Positions 22,934 to 35,892 of a stretch of 64,000 bases of DNA are shown here, in pieces; positions within the stretch are counted from its first letter, which is position 1, and each line of letters begins with the position of its first letter. The notes beneath the pieces are model-generated. The model worked only from the letters and a program-made list of their open reading frames with translations. It searched no databases and was not told where the DNA came from. Source of the stretch: Branchiostoma floridae (Eukaryota > Chordata > Leptocardii > Amphioxiformes > Branchiostomatidae); the NCBI RefSeq assembly GCF_000003815.2, contig NC_049986.1, forward strand, positions 15,401,569 through 15,465,568. Direction: 5' to 3'. The translations under genes were made by a program, and so were the position numbers.

Positions 22934-24252
22934 GTGAGTTACTACTATTTTTCTCTTCTAGAGCCTAGCCTTTATAGTAGAAATAATACCCATAAAATTA
23001 TGTACATTTTTCACGATAAAATTGTCTTTGATTACAATGTTTGTAATACAATGCTACACGAAAATTGGACAGAAGGCATCATTTTTCCTTGTACACCAGT
23101 TGATATTATTAAACTAGAGCTCTAAATGTCAAGTTCATGAAATAAATTCGTTTCATTGTTTTGTAAAGGAACTTGATTGAGGAAATTTGCTGAGGTGAGC
23201 TTAACATCAACAAAAGTGTCCCACAAGTAGGTTAGCACGATTACATAAAGTAAAACCTTATGTAACCTCAAAGGAGATAATTGGACAGAAAATAGTACCA
23301 TTCCTGGCCAAACTTTAGGCGTATTTCAGATTCAGAGAAACGAAAGAGCAGAAGAATTACGACCTCCACTTCCTATGTCTGGATGTAGGTAGAGTATCCT
23401 GGGATGGGTACAGCGAAAATACGACCGCAAACCTAAGTCGTTTCTTTAGATAATCCTGGTTGTGTCGTACACAATTCTGCTGCCATGAGATGTAAATGTT
23501 GTCTCATATTGTAGACGACCAATTCTTCAACAGATCGTGCGATACTAAAACAACATGTACGTCTTCGTGCAACCTGAGCTCGAGAACCCCCTCCCCTTCG
23601 AACTACCGGACTGACAGTGTGAGGTTGTTTTGCTCAAAGTCCAAACAAACGGACTTGTTTGTATACTGGGAGAAAATGTATCCTTCGGATTCAGTCAACA
23701 GCTTCTACCCATATAAGAGCTTTGAAAACATTTGATCACTTAGTCATTGATTTCTTAGGCGGGCTTTGAGATTTACCTACAGTAAAGACAAAACGAATCT
23801 GTCAGATATATACGAATATTTCAGCTCGTGCTCGTGCAGAAAGGAATACAACGTTTATTTACCCATATGTGTAATAGTTCCCTTTGTTACCTACCGTAGA
23901 TTCCACTCGACATAGTCCACTGGCATTGTAGTAACTGACAGTGTTGTAATATAACGTATATGTGTAGTATTAGAATGTAACCATTGCTATCTGTACATTG
24001 CCATACATTGTCACTGATGCAATTGTTGCGCAATAAACCATCATTCATTAAACTCGCTACACTAGTGGCATCACTCAAACCTTTGAGTTAAGTTTAAGTA
24101 CGAACCTTCATACTGAAAAATATTTTGTTTTCAATGTAAATTCATCCCAACAAATTGACAAAGTGTCTTTCAAAAAGAGAACAAAAAGCAAGTTAAAGCA
24201 ATATCCTTTAAATGATTTCCATTTGGATGATTTTTGTTTGTTCCAGAAGACT

Positions 24253-27200
24253 ATGCATCAGTAGAGGCTGACGTGGGCGATAGTTCTCCTGGTGCTTGGG
24301 GTGATGTGTCATAGCGAGAACACTGGGCACGACAGCGGCCAGCACGATTACGTCGGGAACAGCTCACACGAACGTGGGTACGTTATATGGTTCCTTTAAC
24401 AATGTTTGCAGGAGCGGCATATGTTGTGTTAATGACGATTACCATTGACCTTGATGATACGACTGTTATTTAGGTTGGCTTTTTTGGTACATACCACTGC
24501 AATGAAGCTGTTTTTCATTTGTATAATGATGAAAGCTACAAACTCACGTTTGCGCAACTTGATATCTTCTAATGATCTGCAGTTATTAGAAAATGATTGT
24601 TTCCATCTAATTGTTTTCATCTAATAGAAAAAAACAACCTAAATACCTTAAGAGGCATGCGAACGGTTCATTGCTGAATATGATCTTAATTTACTTCTTT
24701 GTATTTTCCACTCTCAATGTCAACCATTAGCAAGGTCACAACTCCTATGAAGATGGGTTTTGAATGCTTGTCTGTGTCGACATAAAATCTATGTTAACTT
24801 TGATCCAACACAAACTCACAGTGTGAATGTGATATATGATGAAGTTCGATGTGCCAGGCTGAAAATGTGAAAATTTTTGTATAATAAAAGGTCAACGTTT
24901 TTTGTTTGTTTGGAGAGCTTGGTTTATTGTTCTAATCTAATGGACGACTAGTCGTCTGATTACGTTGCTCAATGGTGCTGATAATTATAAATTAGTGCCC
25001 ACCCTCTCGAAATTGAGAGAGGGCGGTACAAGAGGCTATCCGTGTGTGAAAGAATGTGCAAACAGTGTACGTCAAACGTGGTGGAAGACGAAACACATTT
25101 TATGTCAAACTGCTCTCTCTATAATCAAGAAAGAAAAGAGCTGTTCGAAGAGACCATCAAATTCCACCCAAACTTCCTCACATTCACTGACAAAAAGAAA
25201 TCAGTTCTCCTGCTAACATCACAAAACCCACACATAATAGAAAATGTGGGATCTTTCGTCTTCCACTGTCTTCGAAAAAGGAGTCGAACCCAATAACCCA
25301 GGATCTAGAGTTAGATTTTACTACCTTTAGACTAGAGTAGACACTTGTGATTTTGTATCTTACATTGTTTGAATCTTTTTATGTTAACTGCAATTAGCCC
25401 ACGGGCAAGAATTTGCAATAAACTTATTACTTATAAAAGCCTCACTGTGTCAAAGGTAAAGGGCGAACAAAGCATATCACTAGTTAGCCAGTGTGTCCAC
25501 ATTTTCCTTGCATGGATACTTCGCGAAATCTCGTACTGGTTTAAATGCTTCGTTCCAAACCACTTCTTTCAAAATGTAACTCTATACTTTTCATAAGTTT
25601 AAGATATGCACATGGCTTAAGGATATCTTAGAAATCGTCCTCATATGAAAAAACAAATCTTCCTGGTACATTGCAAAAAAGATGTACGCTTCACACCTAA
25701 CATTTACACGAGTCATCATTTGCAAGAATTGTGAAATATTCATTCCTGGATATCTAAATTCCCTTGTTGTTTATTTCCCTTTGTCAGTGACAGCCATGAA
25801 GGTGAGCTGAAAGACTTTTGTCGTGGAGAGTGCCCCGAGTACGAGGTGCTGTGCCACACCGATGAATACGATGTGAGGCGGTACAAAAGCGCCCTCTGGA
25901 TCTCCACCACGGTATCGGACCCGTCTCTGTACCAGGGCCACGCGCGCGGCTGGAACCGCCTGCACAAGTACATCAGAGGAGGGAACAAGGAAGGTACGGT
26001 TACTACGGTAAAATCTAACTGTATATATGTTGAAGGTGAATCGAGGGTTTGAATTTTGGCTGTTTTGCTCTCCCGACTTCAACGGCACTGGAGATGTACA
26101 TGTAACTCTCTGACAAGGTTTAATCCATGTTGCAAATTGTCCTTTAAACCTATATTTTAGACAAAGGTTGTTCGTTTTGCCGGCGGCAGTGAAAGATAAG
26201 CACCCATTTTTTGCAACGCCCTAAGGACGGGGCTGATATAGTATTGAACGTATCGAATTGATTGACTTCGGCCGATGCTGGCCACTTTGAATTGAGACTA
26301 ACATGACTATCTATGGTGCTGGATATTTGTACAGAATTACAGTTGTATACTGTAGTTATTATCTCGTAACATTTCCAGGAGTGAAGATGCCGTACACCGC
26401 GCCCCTGGTGACGCAAACCCGGGAACCCCAGGAGAGCCCCTTCCACGAGGTCACCGTGTCCATGCCGCTTCCGAAGGACATGGCTAAGAACCCTCCCACA
26501 CCGATCGACCCTCATGTATGTTTATCATAATTATTTCTGGTTGTGTCCTAGAGTTAGGTTAAGTAGGAAGAAGGAAGAAGGTTCACTTACTGTCACTGAA
26601 TTGAAGTAGAGGGTATTACGTGGTACTAAACCATATTAGGTTGAGGACGCGGGCACTGAGGGAGAAGATCATCATCTTGGTGCAGGTGCAGGTGCAGGTG
26701 CAGGTGCAGATGCAGGTGCAGGTGCAGGTGCAGGTGGTTTGTGGTTGGCTGGCTGGTGGCTTTTGGCTCCTCTGTAGGCAGGGGCGCCGCTCCCTGACCG
26801 CCACTCTGCTGTGCGGCGACGAGTACCCGTAATAAAAGATTCATAGTATCATAGACTTCAACTAAAGGTTGGAATTGGATATCTATCACTATCATATGAC
26901 TCTAAAAAACAACAGTCATGCCTGACTTTCTTCATCGCCTTACCAACTGTGCCCTCTGTCCCAGGTGGTGATCGATCTCGTACCCGAGTCTATCATGTAC
27001 GTGAAGAATTACACAGGCCGTGCCGCCCGTGTCGGGTTTGTGGCAGAGCGGGAGGCCAAGAAGTTTTTCACCACCCTGGAGAACAACCATGAACCTTTCC
27101 TCGGCAAGAACGACTATTTCTACATCGCTCAATACAACAGGTAATCATATATATGCCTTTTGTTTGGTTTTTGTTGCTGGTCTAACAAGCAATCAAGGCT

Positions 27201-30200
27201 GCTCTGCAAAACTTGAAAGAATGCAAAGGCTATTTGGTAAGACCTAGCCTGTGATAATTAATGGACCTTACGAATTTGGGTGACAGCTTACAACTTTTAT
27301 GATTTCGTGACATCCACGTAGCTGAGAACGGTGTGACTGAACTCACGCATCCTGGTGTCCTCACAGGCGCAGTCACACTGGGTCCTCTGACCCGAAAACG
27401 TACAACGAGATCTGGGTTTTCGCCATCAATGAGAAGATATTCAAGTGGTTGGAGTTCAACGATCTCAACGGCCGTGGAGAGGGACTCCCCCACTGCCTCC
27501 TTCACAACGACAGAGTCGGCTCGTGGCACAAGATGAACCAGGAGGACATCCCTGTAGAGGCTCTGGCCAGGAGACAGTGCTCTGAGACATTCTGTGAAGG
27601 TACAAAACAGTACATTCGCTTACAAATGTAAAATAGTTCACTTAGCATCACTTGCAAATATGTTATCCCTAGAATCTTAACCACTGCATATTTTGCAGCA
27701 CCTAAGAAGTGTCCTAAGTTTTCGGCAAAGGCGGTGAAAGAGGTGGACGATGAGACCATACAACTTAGACAGGAGGACGACATGAAGGCTCTTGGTGTCG
27801 TCCCTCTCACATGTAACTTCGACACGGCTTTACATTCGACTGTAGGGCCAATGGTACAATATTTGAATAAAAAGGGTAAGTAGAACGTTTTTACTCGGGA
27901 CAAAAATGGCATCTTTCTTAAAATTCTAATTTTATTTCCGAAGAGAAAAGTTTACCTAAAATGAAAAGCCATTTTTGAAAGTGGCATAGAGGGTGTTTTA
28001 TGTAGATGGCGGGTCAAAGCAGCCCAGACGTTTGCACGAACACAATATTTACTATGAAAATCTATTTACTACTTTATTCCTTTTTTCTCTTTATAGGCGT
28101 CCCTTTGTCAGACGTCGCGGCAAGCATGACTTCTATCATAGAGAAGCGAGAGGACGTTGATGGAGAGGAAGGATGCGGCAAATTCTACAAAGTCTATTTC
28201 ATTATGGGCGGCGCCGGCAAAAGTGGCGACCCTGAAGATGTGAGATGGTGTTTAAATGATCTTTGGAATATGGAATATACAAAACTGGTGTTCGTGTCGG
28301 GATAGAAAAATATGATTTACTTGCTGTATTCTCTTTCCACAGGATTATACCCTGATTTTAGACGAGGACCTCTTCAACGCACCGAAAACGTTTGAAGTGT
28401 TGCACGATGCGAACGCAGGAGGGAAGTAAGATGTCCACTTATTTTTACGTAGGGGCTTCAGATCAGACTCGGTAGATCATAATGTGTGTACACACATGGA
28501 TATGAGAAATGATGATAACAAAAGACAAGATACAAGGAAACGCATTTGGTTGGAAAAAGCAGCAGGACCTGCCTAGCCGAAAGGAGATCTTTTATAGCCA
28601 CCCTCTCAAGTATAAGTACTTCAACACTGATTACGTTCATTAGTTCATACGTTCATACAGCTAACAGATATTCTTGCTGGGATCTGTATTCTGACCAGAA
28701 CAAGTACTGGTCGTGACATAATGGGTAATGGACTTGTAGTAAATTAACGAATTAATATCCATGGCAGTAAACACCTTCTCAGTACATCAAATAGTCACAT
28801 TCAGTATATTTCTGGCGTAGTATATTTCTGATCGCTATCCATTTATCAGACACTGGCATCCTTTCAAATTTATGTCACTAAAATATGACGCTGTACTTTT
28901 CATCGTAACACAGTAACTTCTACACCAAATGTTTTGGTGGTAACGCCTACTACGAACCAACCACAGTTACTGCAACGTTCAAGACGACCGTAGACAAGTT
29001 GAGGGAAGTGAAGAAGTGCATGTTGGAAGACCACTTCAGCGTGGTCGAGTACCACACACAGTCCAGGCTGTTCAACAGGTTTAATACGGTAAGAAGTCCT
29101 TGAAAATCATCCATGTTTAAAATCTATTTTCTTCAGAATGGCATTATTGAAGACTATACTAACAGAATTGCTAGCTTAATGTTGTTTGAACTGTTTCCAT
29201 TGATGATGACTTGTAACACATTATTAACCCACAAATATGGTGGACCCTTTACGTCATTGCCTCGTGACAATATAATAGAAAATTCACAAAAAAATCTTGC
29301 CCGTGGACTAATTGCAGGCAACATGAAAGGTACAGACAAACAGTCTTTGACAATGTAACAATGTGTCTACTCTAGTCTAAAATCTAACTCTAAATTCGAA
29401 TGATCCCACCTTTCTGTAATGTGTGGGTTTTGTGATAATGTGATTAAGGAGGAGACTAGTTGTTTCTTTTTGTCATTGAACGTGGTGATATCTAAGAGGA
29501 CTTTAGTAGTGGCCTCTTTAAAGAGGCAGTTTGAAGCAGTTTCTGGACAGTTTCAGCTCATCACTGTAATGTTACGATACTCACAGTTGCTGGTTTGCCT
29601 ACTAGATCCACATCGATGCCGACCTGAACTGCAGGAGTCAAGAAGGCCGTCCTGAGTTCAACCTTAACCTTCCACTGAGTAAGATATACAGCCAGGACGA
29701 GGCGAAGCCTGTGTTCGGGGACCGCTGCACCACGTACGAGTGTCCCAACGAGTCTATTGTCATGAGAATTGAGAACAACCTCAGACTGCTGAAACACCCA
29801 TCAGGTAACATCAAGTAGAAGCACTGCCAATAACGTATCTCTGATGACTATATTATCACAATCGGGATGTAAATTGAAATTGTAGAAAGCTGTGAATGGA
29901 TTGTGATTTGGGAAAAAAGGATGGCACAGAAATATTCTCATAATCTTTCAACTATTTCGCTGGTCTTGGGCGTTTACTCTTCGAATGAATCTTCTCTCTT
30001 GCTAATTCTACAGCAAAGTGGCTCTGCTCCAACAGCACAGGCGTATCCTGTACGTACGAACAGGCCTGGGAGAAGGCACTCCAGCCCATCCTGTCATACA
30101 TCAACGGCAAGAACGAGGGCAACGTTATGATGGACCTGACGAGACCTCTGTATGGACAGGTATGGGACTTATTTCTATATAAGTATTGGTAGATACTGTA

Positions 30201-33200
30201 CGGATTGTTGTGACCACTTTCGCGTAGAATCCTATTCGACAAACTCGATCAAGAAGTACAGTTTGGTCCAGGAGAAGCTGTGGGTCCAACGCTGCAATTG
30301 CAATCTGGTGATAGGGCTGTTGTTTTTAACCGTGATTGTATTAGCAATTTAGAATGACGCACTTATCATCTTACATTCATCGCTCATTTGCCCTGCTCTC
30401 GATTGTACTTTCATCGTGCTTAGGAATTACATATAATTTAGGTCATGTTAGCGGCATCAAGAGGCCTTATAGATATCTCCATAGAAATGACCCTATTTGG
30501 TATGCTTAAGTGTCTATAAAATCTTGGCGCTTTAGTTTAAACAGACCAATTTGGCAGACTGAGTGTGCACATGTGTGATAATAACTAAAAATATGAAGTT
30601 AAAGTACTGCATGGTTCTTTATTTACCCAGGGATACACAGGGGAGAAAGGAAACGAGTGCGTGAAGACGTTCACGTTGTGCATGTTCATGCCAGAGGAAC
30701 ATACAGAGAACCCACCAAAGCCCGTCGATGACCGTGTACGTACACGCTGTATTATCCATGATTGATAATGGACGTTACGCTAGATAGCATGTAGGTTTGA
30801 TTTGTAATTGGCTGAGGTTTAATGTCGACTATTAAATGCAATACACAGTTGCAAGGAAAATTACAATAGCACTGTGTTCATTTTTGTATGAAAACGAGAT
30901 TCAATGACTCTACTCCAACAGGGTGTAGTTTTCAAGTATGACATTGCTACATTTACCAATCACTTAAGTTCTCAATGGTTCATTTCAGATCGGCATCCGG
31001 TCAGGAGACAAAGAAAGTTACTGGTTCCAGTCCGTGTTCGTAGGACGGCCGACCCCGGACAGGCTGTACAAGTCCCTAACAGACATGATTGAGCAACTGG
31101 ACGCTCTCAAGCCGTTCGGAGTCGATTATTCCATAGATGGAACGGTAAAACCATGTTTGCACTTGTCCTAATTATACAATTATTCATCAGAATATACCTT
31201 AATCATATGGAAGACAACGACTAAAATCATTGTATAAGACGTTTATTTGCAAGTTCGTGCCGGAGGGCTAATTGCAAGTACATGATATGAACATAGTAGA
31301 TATACAAGTGACAATTGACAGTCATTAACAATATTCTACTCTAATACTACTGTTGGCTATTTCTAAACAGGTTGGGTTTGACTTCTTTGTATAAACACTT
31401 GTAGCGATGTAATTATGAAGACCTCTTCTGAGTCATCGAATAAATTTGTTACGGAGAGTTAGACATTTTTCTTGGTACGTTGTACTGTCATAATTTTTTT
31501 CAAGTAAGTAAGGTAATCATTTGCTTTCATTCAGAGACACTTGAAGTCCCTTAATGTTTGTATCATTGAATATTTCAGTATTCCTACCTATGAAAGGTGC
31601 GGCAATGATCTGATCATTCTCACCAGGTTGACAAATAGATATAATTTTTTGGATAAACATTTTGACGTTTCTGTGTTCCAGGAACTTTGGTTCGGAGGGT
31701 ACGACCACCCTGGCGATGAGCAAGGTCTGAATGAAATCATCGTTGTACACCAGCAGCACATTTACTGGAAGGTAAGAACATTCTTTATGTTTTGTCATTA
31801 AATCTGTGAGCACGGCTTGTCCTTTTGCAAATTTAATGTCCTAAACATATAAAATCCTTTATTGACTCCAGACTTTAATTCACAGAGCATACTTTTGAAC
31901 GTTTTGGCAGCTCCATAGCTACTTTTCTTGTGGCCAAAATGGCCAACATGTTTCCTTCAAATATTCCTAAATAAATCCTTATACATTCCGAGCAAAAGGA
32001 GGGAGAGGAGGAGGAAGAGAAGGAGGAGACGGACGCCCATGATCACGACTGGGTGGACCTTCCCAAGCCGGAAGGCTGCAATGACGAAACTTGTCTAGAC
32101 ATCCACGTCATTAAAGAGTACGGCGAGGTCATGGAGATACGCTTCCCAAAGAGTAGGTTCTTTTAAAAATGTTTCCAACTTTCTGCCAAAAATGGAAATT
32201 TCCCCCGTGGTGTTTGAAGTCTTGATTTCAAGTCTTATTAAAGAGGCGATATATGCATTGTCCACTAATTACCGTGACAGAAGGTCTTTGATATAGAAGG
32301 TTTTTGATACAAATTTAGAAAGATAAGGACCACCATTGCTTACATTACGTTCCGTTGCTGTATTTGTGTGTACAACAAAGGTATCTAACATTACAGCTTC
32401 TTTCAGATTTGAGTAAAGAGTGTAAAATGACGTGGACGGAGGTGGACGGAACTTTAATGAGTTGTTCTTTATATAGTTCAATGTTTGATTCATTTCTGAC
32501 AACTTGATGTCGTTTCTAGCCAAGAGCGTGTGTCATTGGGTGAAGGGCTGCATGCAGGGGTCGTCCGGGCGGGCTCCTTTCCTGGCTGTCTTTAAGTACT
32601 TCAACGGAGACAACGCGGAGAAGGCGGTGATTGGAGAGATGAAGTCACCAATTGTTGTACAGGTGAGTTGTGAAGTTCGATCCCCAAAATTGAACGAGCC
32701 CAGGAGAGTGCCAATGCTTCCTTGCTTTTATAATAATTATTGAATTACTTTGGATCATAACGAAATTTGGATATGCTAGTATGTATAGTGTTTTCAACCC
32801 CATTTCCCGTGTTTCAGGTGAAAACACCAAGTGAGGAAGAGGAGAGGAAGGACATCAGTGCGTGTGATCTTGAGTATCAGATATGTGTCATTCTGCCCGA
32901 TGCCTGGATCGACCAGGGCAAGGACATTCCAAAACCGAAGAGAGAGGGGGTGCGTCATTTATTTTGTCGTTACAAGCAACACTCATCTATTGATTCTACC
33001 TTTAGAACAAGATAGATCTATCTAACACTCGATGATAGAGTTTGGAGGGTTAGAGATTAGACTGGAGACAAAAATGCGTAAGTGGAATTCACCGAGCAAC
33101 ATGTTTTCATATTATGTTTTCATTTCTACCTTATATCAGAATAATTTATCTACGTATCAGAGTCAGAAAGGTTCTTGCCCCTCTCCATAGTCCCATTTTC

Positions 33201-35791
33201 CCTATCTCTCACACAGATGTCAACGTTTGACAACGAATTTGCGGACGCCTACGTCATTTCTCTGAAGGGAGTGACTGACGCCGTGCTGGAAAGCACCTTG
33301 ACAGAACGTATCGCAGGACTTAGACAAAAGCTGGAGGAGAAGGAACTCGAGTTCAACAAGGTCTGAAAAACTTACGCCAACATAGGGAAATATTTGACGC
33401 TTTGGATCAATACAAAACATTTATATATATATACAAGTGTACTTAGTCTAACACATCTCTGCCTTTTCCGCCCCCCCCCCCCCCAAGGACTGGGTGTTGA
33501 TCTTTAAGTACGACGCCCCTTTCACTCCCCCTGAGGAGACGGTTACCTATATGGCTTTTCTCAAGCCTTCTGCAACAACAGATGAAGGTAATTAAGAACT
33601 TATTTTATACATATTCGTATGTGATTTTAGCCCATTATCAAGAAGTATGTCCGATTTGTCAATGTACCTTTTAATGTACAGAACATGTAATTGAGCCGTC
33701 TGGCTGCTAAGTATTCTTTCAATAAAACCCATTTATTATAAGGCCATAGCAAGTAAATTTTATGGATGACATCAGCGCGCGCATTAATTTTCGCCTCATT
33801 TCAGAAAAACAAACACTGTCAAGATTTTTTTTTCTTCTGCAGGGATGGTCAACATGACGATAAAGTACCAAAATGAGCAAATATGTTGTATTGTAGCATG
33901 ATAATTGTACTTGTAGAAGTGACACTTGCGAGGTACCCAGGGCTGTAGTTGTAGAAATGAAACTTATTGCCATGGATAGTTGTAAAAGTGGCACCAATAT
34001 GGAAGCCATGAGTGTGGTTACCAACTTTGTTGGTGATGCCAGGCTACCACACTAGTGTCACTTCTACCACACCAGTACATGTCTTGAATACAGGAATGAA
34101 TGCCTTGTTGGCTCTGATACCATGTTTTGTCCCTTTAATTTTTGTTACAACATTCATCACAACTTTATGGTGCCTATTTTTGAAAATGTAGCCATCTTGT
34201 TTTTTTTTCTTCACCCATCTTGTTTTTTTCGCCCTATCGCACTATTTTTGCAGTCTGCAGTCAGAGGATGTCATCCATAAAATTTACTTGCTGTGGCCTA
34301 ACTTGATCGCACCGATAAAGGTCTTGCTCTATCGAAGAAAGTCTTTGAGTGAACATCTGCTAAAGAAAGCATTCTTTTTTTACCTTGCCGGGCCATAGCC
34401 CGGCAAGGTAATGAGGCCCGATCTTTACATGGTTCAATCAATGGTTCAATCAATGGTTCAATGTTAACCCAGCCCTTCCAAAGGCCCCTCAAAAGGCCCT
34501 TTTCTCTTTGCCCAATTTTATGGCTTAGTTAGACAAGGGTACATTGCAGGCCAGTATTAAAACTGTATTTTAGACGTATGTGGTCCAGCGTAAATAAAGC
34601 TACGCTTTAACCCATGTTTATCATAAAGATATATCAAAAATTGCATCAGAAGGAATTTATTTTGTAATAAAGAATAATGCATACTCATTGTGGGTCAAAA
34701 AGTTTTACAATACCGGTTTATTGTGCCAATAATTTATCTGACATAGATTATGTTAATGAGGTAAATTTCCCTACACTTGGGGATTTTTGCTGCATTTCAT
34801 ACTACAGTTGCTAGGTGTCGCTCTTTGTACAACAACAAAAAAAAGTACATTGCAACAACATGAAACAAAAAAATAGCCGCAAACTTCGGGGCTAGTAGCC
34901 AGGTAAGTACATTTTAAAGACATTTGTGACTATGAATGTCCTTGATAGAGTTTGTATTGTGTGAAAAATAGATTTGAGACTGGATTGGCAGCTGGAGAAG
35001 TCACTAAAGCTTTCCCGTACAAGAATTGGGGCGGGAGGGGGGCGACATGTGGAACTCTGTGGTTGTCTCTGATTATTTTGATGTGATCCTCATGTTAACT
35101 GATGAACACTGGTGAAGCGCCGAGGTACCTTTTCCTGACGAAATCCCTACTACCCGGCAAGGTACAGCTTTTTTTAAAGCACTTGTTTTCATTTCCAAAA
35201 CTCTTCTCGAGTGCACAACAGTATGATTCCACACACAAGCACAACGATAGAAAACATAACAGCCATCAAATAACTGTCTCACAAAAAATCGTAAGTGTTT
35301 GGACAGGAAAATTAAACGATATTTTATCCGTAATAGCCAACCACTGTGTCTTGATACTCAGAAGCTAGAAACTCGAATGGAAGTTTAATATTGTTTTTTA
35401 ATAATTTTTTAATATTGTTCAATACCAATGGACAGTTATTCTTGCATTCATGTTTCAACCATATATGCACATGGTCACAACGTACTTAAGTTACTTGTAA
35501 CCATTTAGTTTGTAACAGGCAAGCGTCAGTAGTTATTGTTTCCTCTTTTACTCCTCGCTGTCTTTTCATTGTTTTTTTTTCTTTTGTGCTGACCGTCTAG
35601 AGATGTCAAGCTACGAGGCCAGTGTGGCAAGACCGGCTAGCGACGAGGAGAAACCAGCCAAGGAGAAGAGAGAGGGAGGTGATGAGAGCAAGAAAGAAGC
35701 GGAACATATGGAGGGGGAAGAGGAAGTTGAGGACGGTGAAGAAGAGAAAAAGACACCAGAAGCAGGAGGCGATGGAGAAAATGGGGAATAG
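24253..35791 (+). CDS. Gene C: four-SOUL-repeat protein, closest paralog of B, with a stop at codon 4
   Basis: Twenty exons match B one for one: 24253-24377, 25788-25993, 26379-26515, 26965-27140, 27373-27599, 27699-27875, 28097-28239, 28343-28425, 28914-29088, 29606-29804, 30014-30159, 30631-30735, 30989-31144, 31682-31771, 31993-32152, 32520-32662, 32818-32949, 33217-33360, 33488-33587, 35601-35791 (TAG). Exons 2-20 are open and in phase (about 960 aa). They carry repeat 1 (YEVLC, YDVRRY, YIRGGN), repeat 2, repeat 3 (YECPNE), repeat 4 (FKYFNGDN) and an acidic tail. The first exon is homologous to the signal-peptide exon of B, but the ATG at 24253 is followed by CAT CAG TAG. The hydrophobic core WAIVLLVLGVMC persists after the stop. 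The next in-frame ATG (24304) would leave no signal peptide. The His-rich run is reduced to about 20 residues. It could be an early pseudogene, use another first exon, carry a null allele, or reflect a sequence error. Confidence 0.82.
24985..25430 (+). mobile_element. LINE reverse-transcriptase C-terminal fragment plus 3' tail
   Basis: The frame around 25021-25296 contains GRYKRLSVCERMCKQC, then a VEDETHF...C-type pattern. This Cys2-His-Cys pattern is seen near the C-terminus of many non-LTR retrotransposon reverse transcriptases. A frameshift near 25020 separates it from upstream LVPTLSKLRE. The tail ends with AATTAGCCCACGGGCAAG then TTTGCAATAAAC. It lies in the intron between exons 1 and 2 of gene C. 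The fragment is dead. A second copy of the same 3' end lies inverted at 29255-29525. Confidence 0.72.
26679..26736. repeat. (GGTGCA)n hexanucleotide tandem repeat
   Basis: About 9-10 units with one G-to-A change, in the intron between exons 3 and 4 of gene C. Reading frames across it (VQVQVQ, LHLHLH) are artefacts. Confidence 0.95.
29255..29525 (-). mobile_element. LINE 3' fragment, inverted relative to the 24985 copy
   Basis: The reverse complement matches the 3' part of the plus-strand LINE fragment: TCACAAAACCCACACAT, GTGGGATC, AGAGTTAGATTTTA, TAGACTAGAGTAGACAC, and a final AATTAGTCCACGGGCAAG. It lies in the intron between exons 9 and 10 of gene C, antisense to the gene. Confidence 0.7.
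31238..31300 (-). repeat. LINE 3'-tail fragment
   Basis: The minus strand reads a GTACTTGCAATTAGCCC block followed by GCAAATAAACG. This matches the tails of the 24985-25430 and 29255-29525 fragments. It lies in the intron between exons 13 and 14 of gene C. Confidence 0.5.
33588..35600 (+). other. Last intron of gene C (2.0 kb)
   Basis: The longest intron of gene C, bounded by donor GTAATT and acceptor GTCTAG. No coding exon is seen inside. It holds the TIR element at 34381-35164 and non-coding DNA. Confidence 0.7.
34381..35164. mobile_element. Putative TIR element with 12-bp ends
   Basis: TACCTTGCCGGG at 34381-34392 and its exact reverse complement CCCGGCAAGGTA at 35153-35164 bound about 784 bp. 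T-rich runs (TTCTTTTTTT and CTTTTTTTAA) sit just outside both ends. The left end is itself a near-perfect hairpin (34381-34410, 13-bp stem, 4-base loop). GGTTCAATCAAT is repeated at 34430-34463. No transposase frame is seen. Superfamily and true ends are unknown. Confidence 0.5.
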
Positions 35792-35886
35792 AATATCGTA
35801 CAACGTGTAGTAAACGGAGTTGTAGTTGCATTAGGATGAAGGTGCCACTGTTTGAATGAAGGTGCCATTTAAGTTTTTTATCATAT

Positions 35887-35892
35887 AATAAA
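35887..35892 (+). terminator. Polyadenylation signal of gene C
   Basis: AATAAA lies 96 bp after the TAG stop of gene C, nearly the same spacing as in gene B (94 bp). Confidence 0.65.

Noticed and set aside
35603-35868. Antisense Ser/Phe-rich frames opposite the acidic tail exons of C (and of B at 21213-21603)
   Set aside because: Products of the GAG/GAA-rich coding strand.
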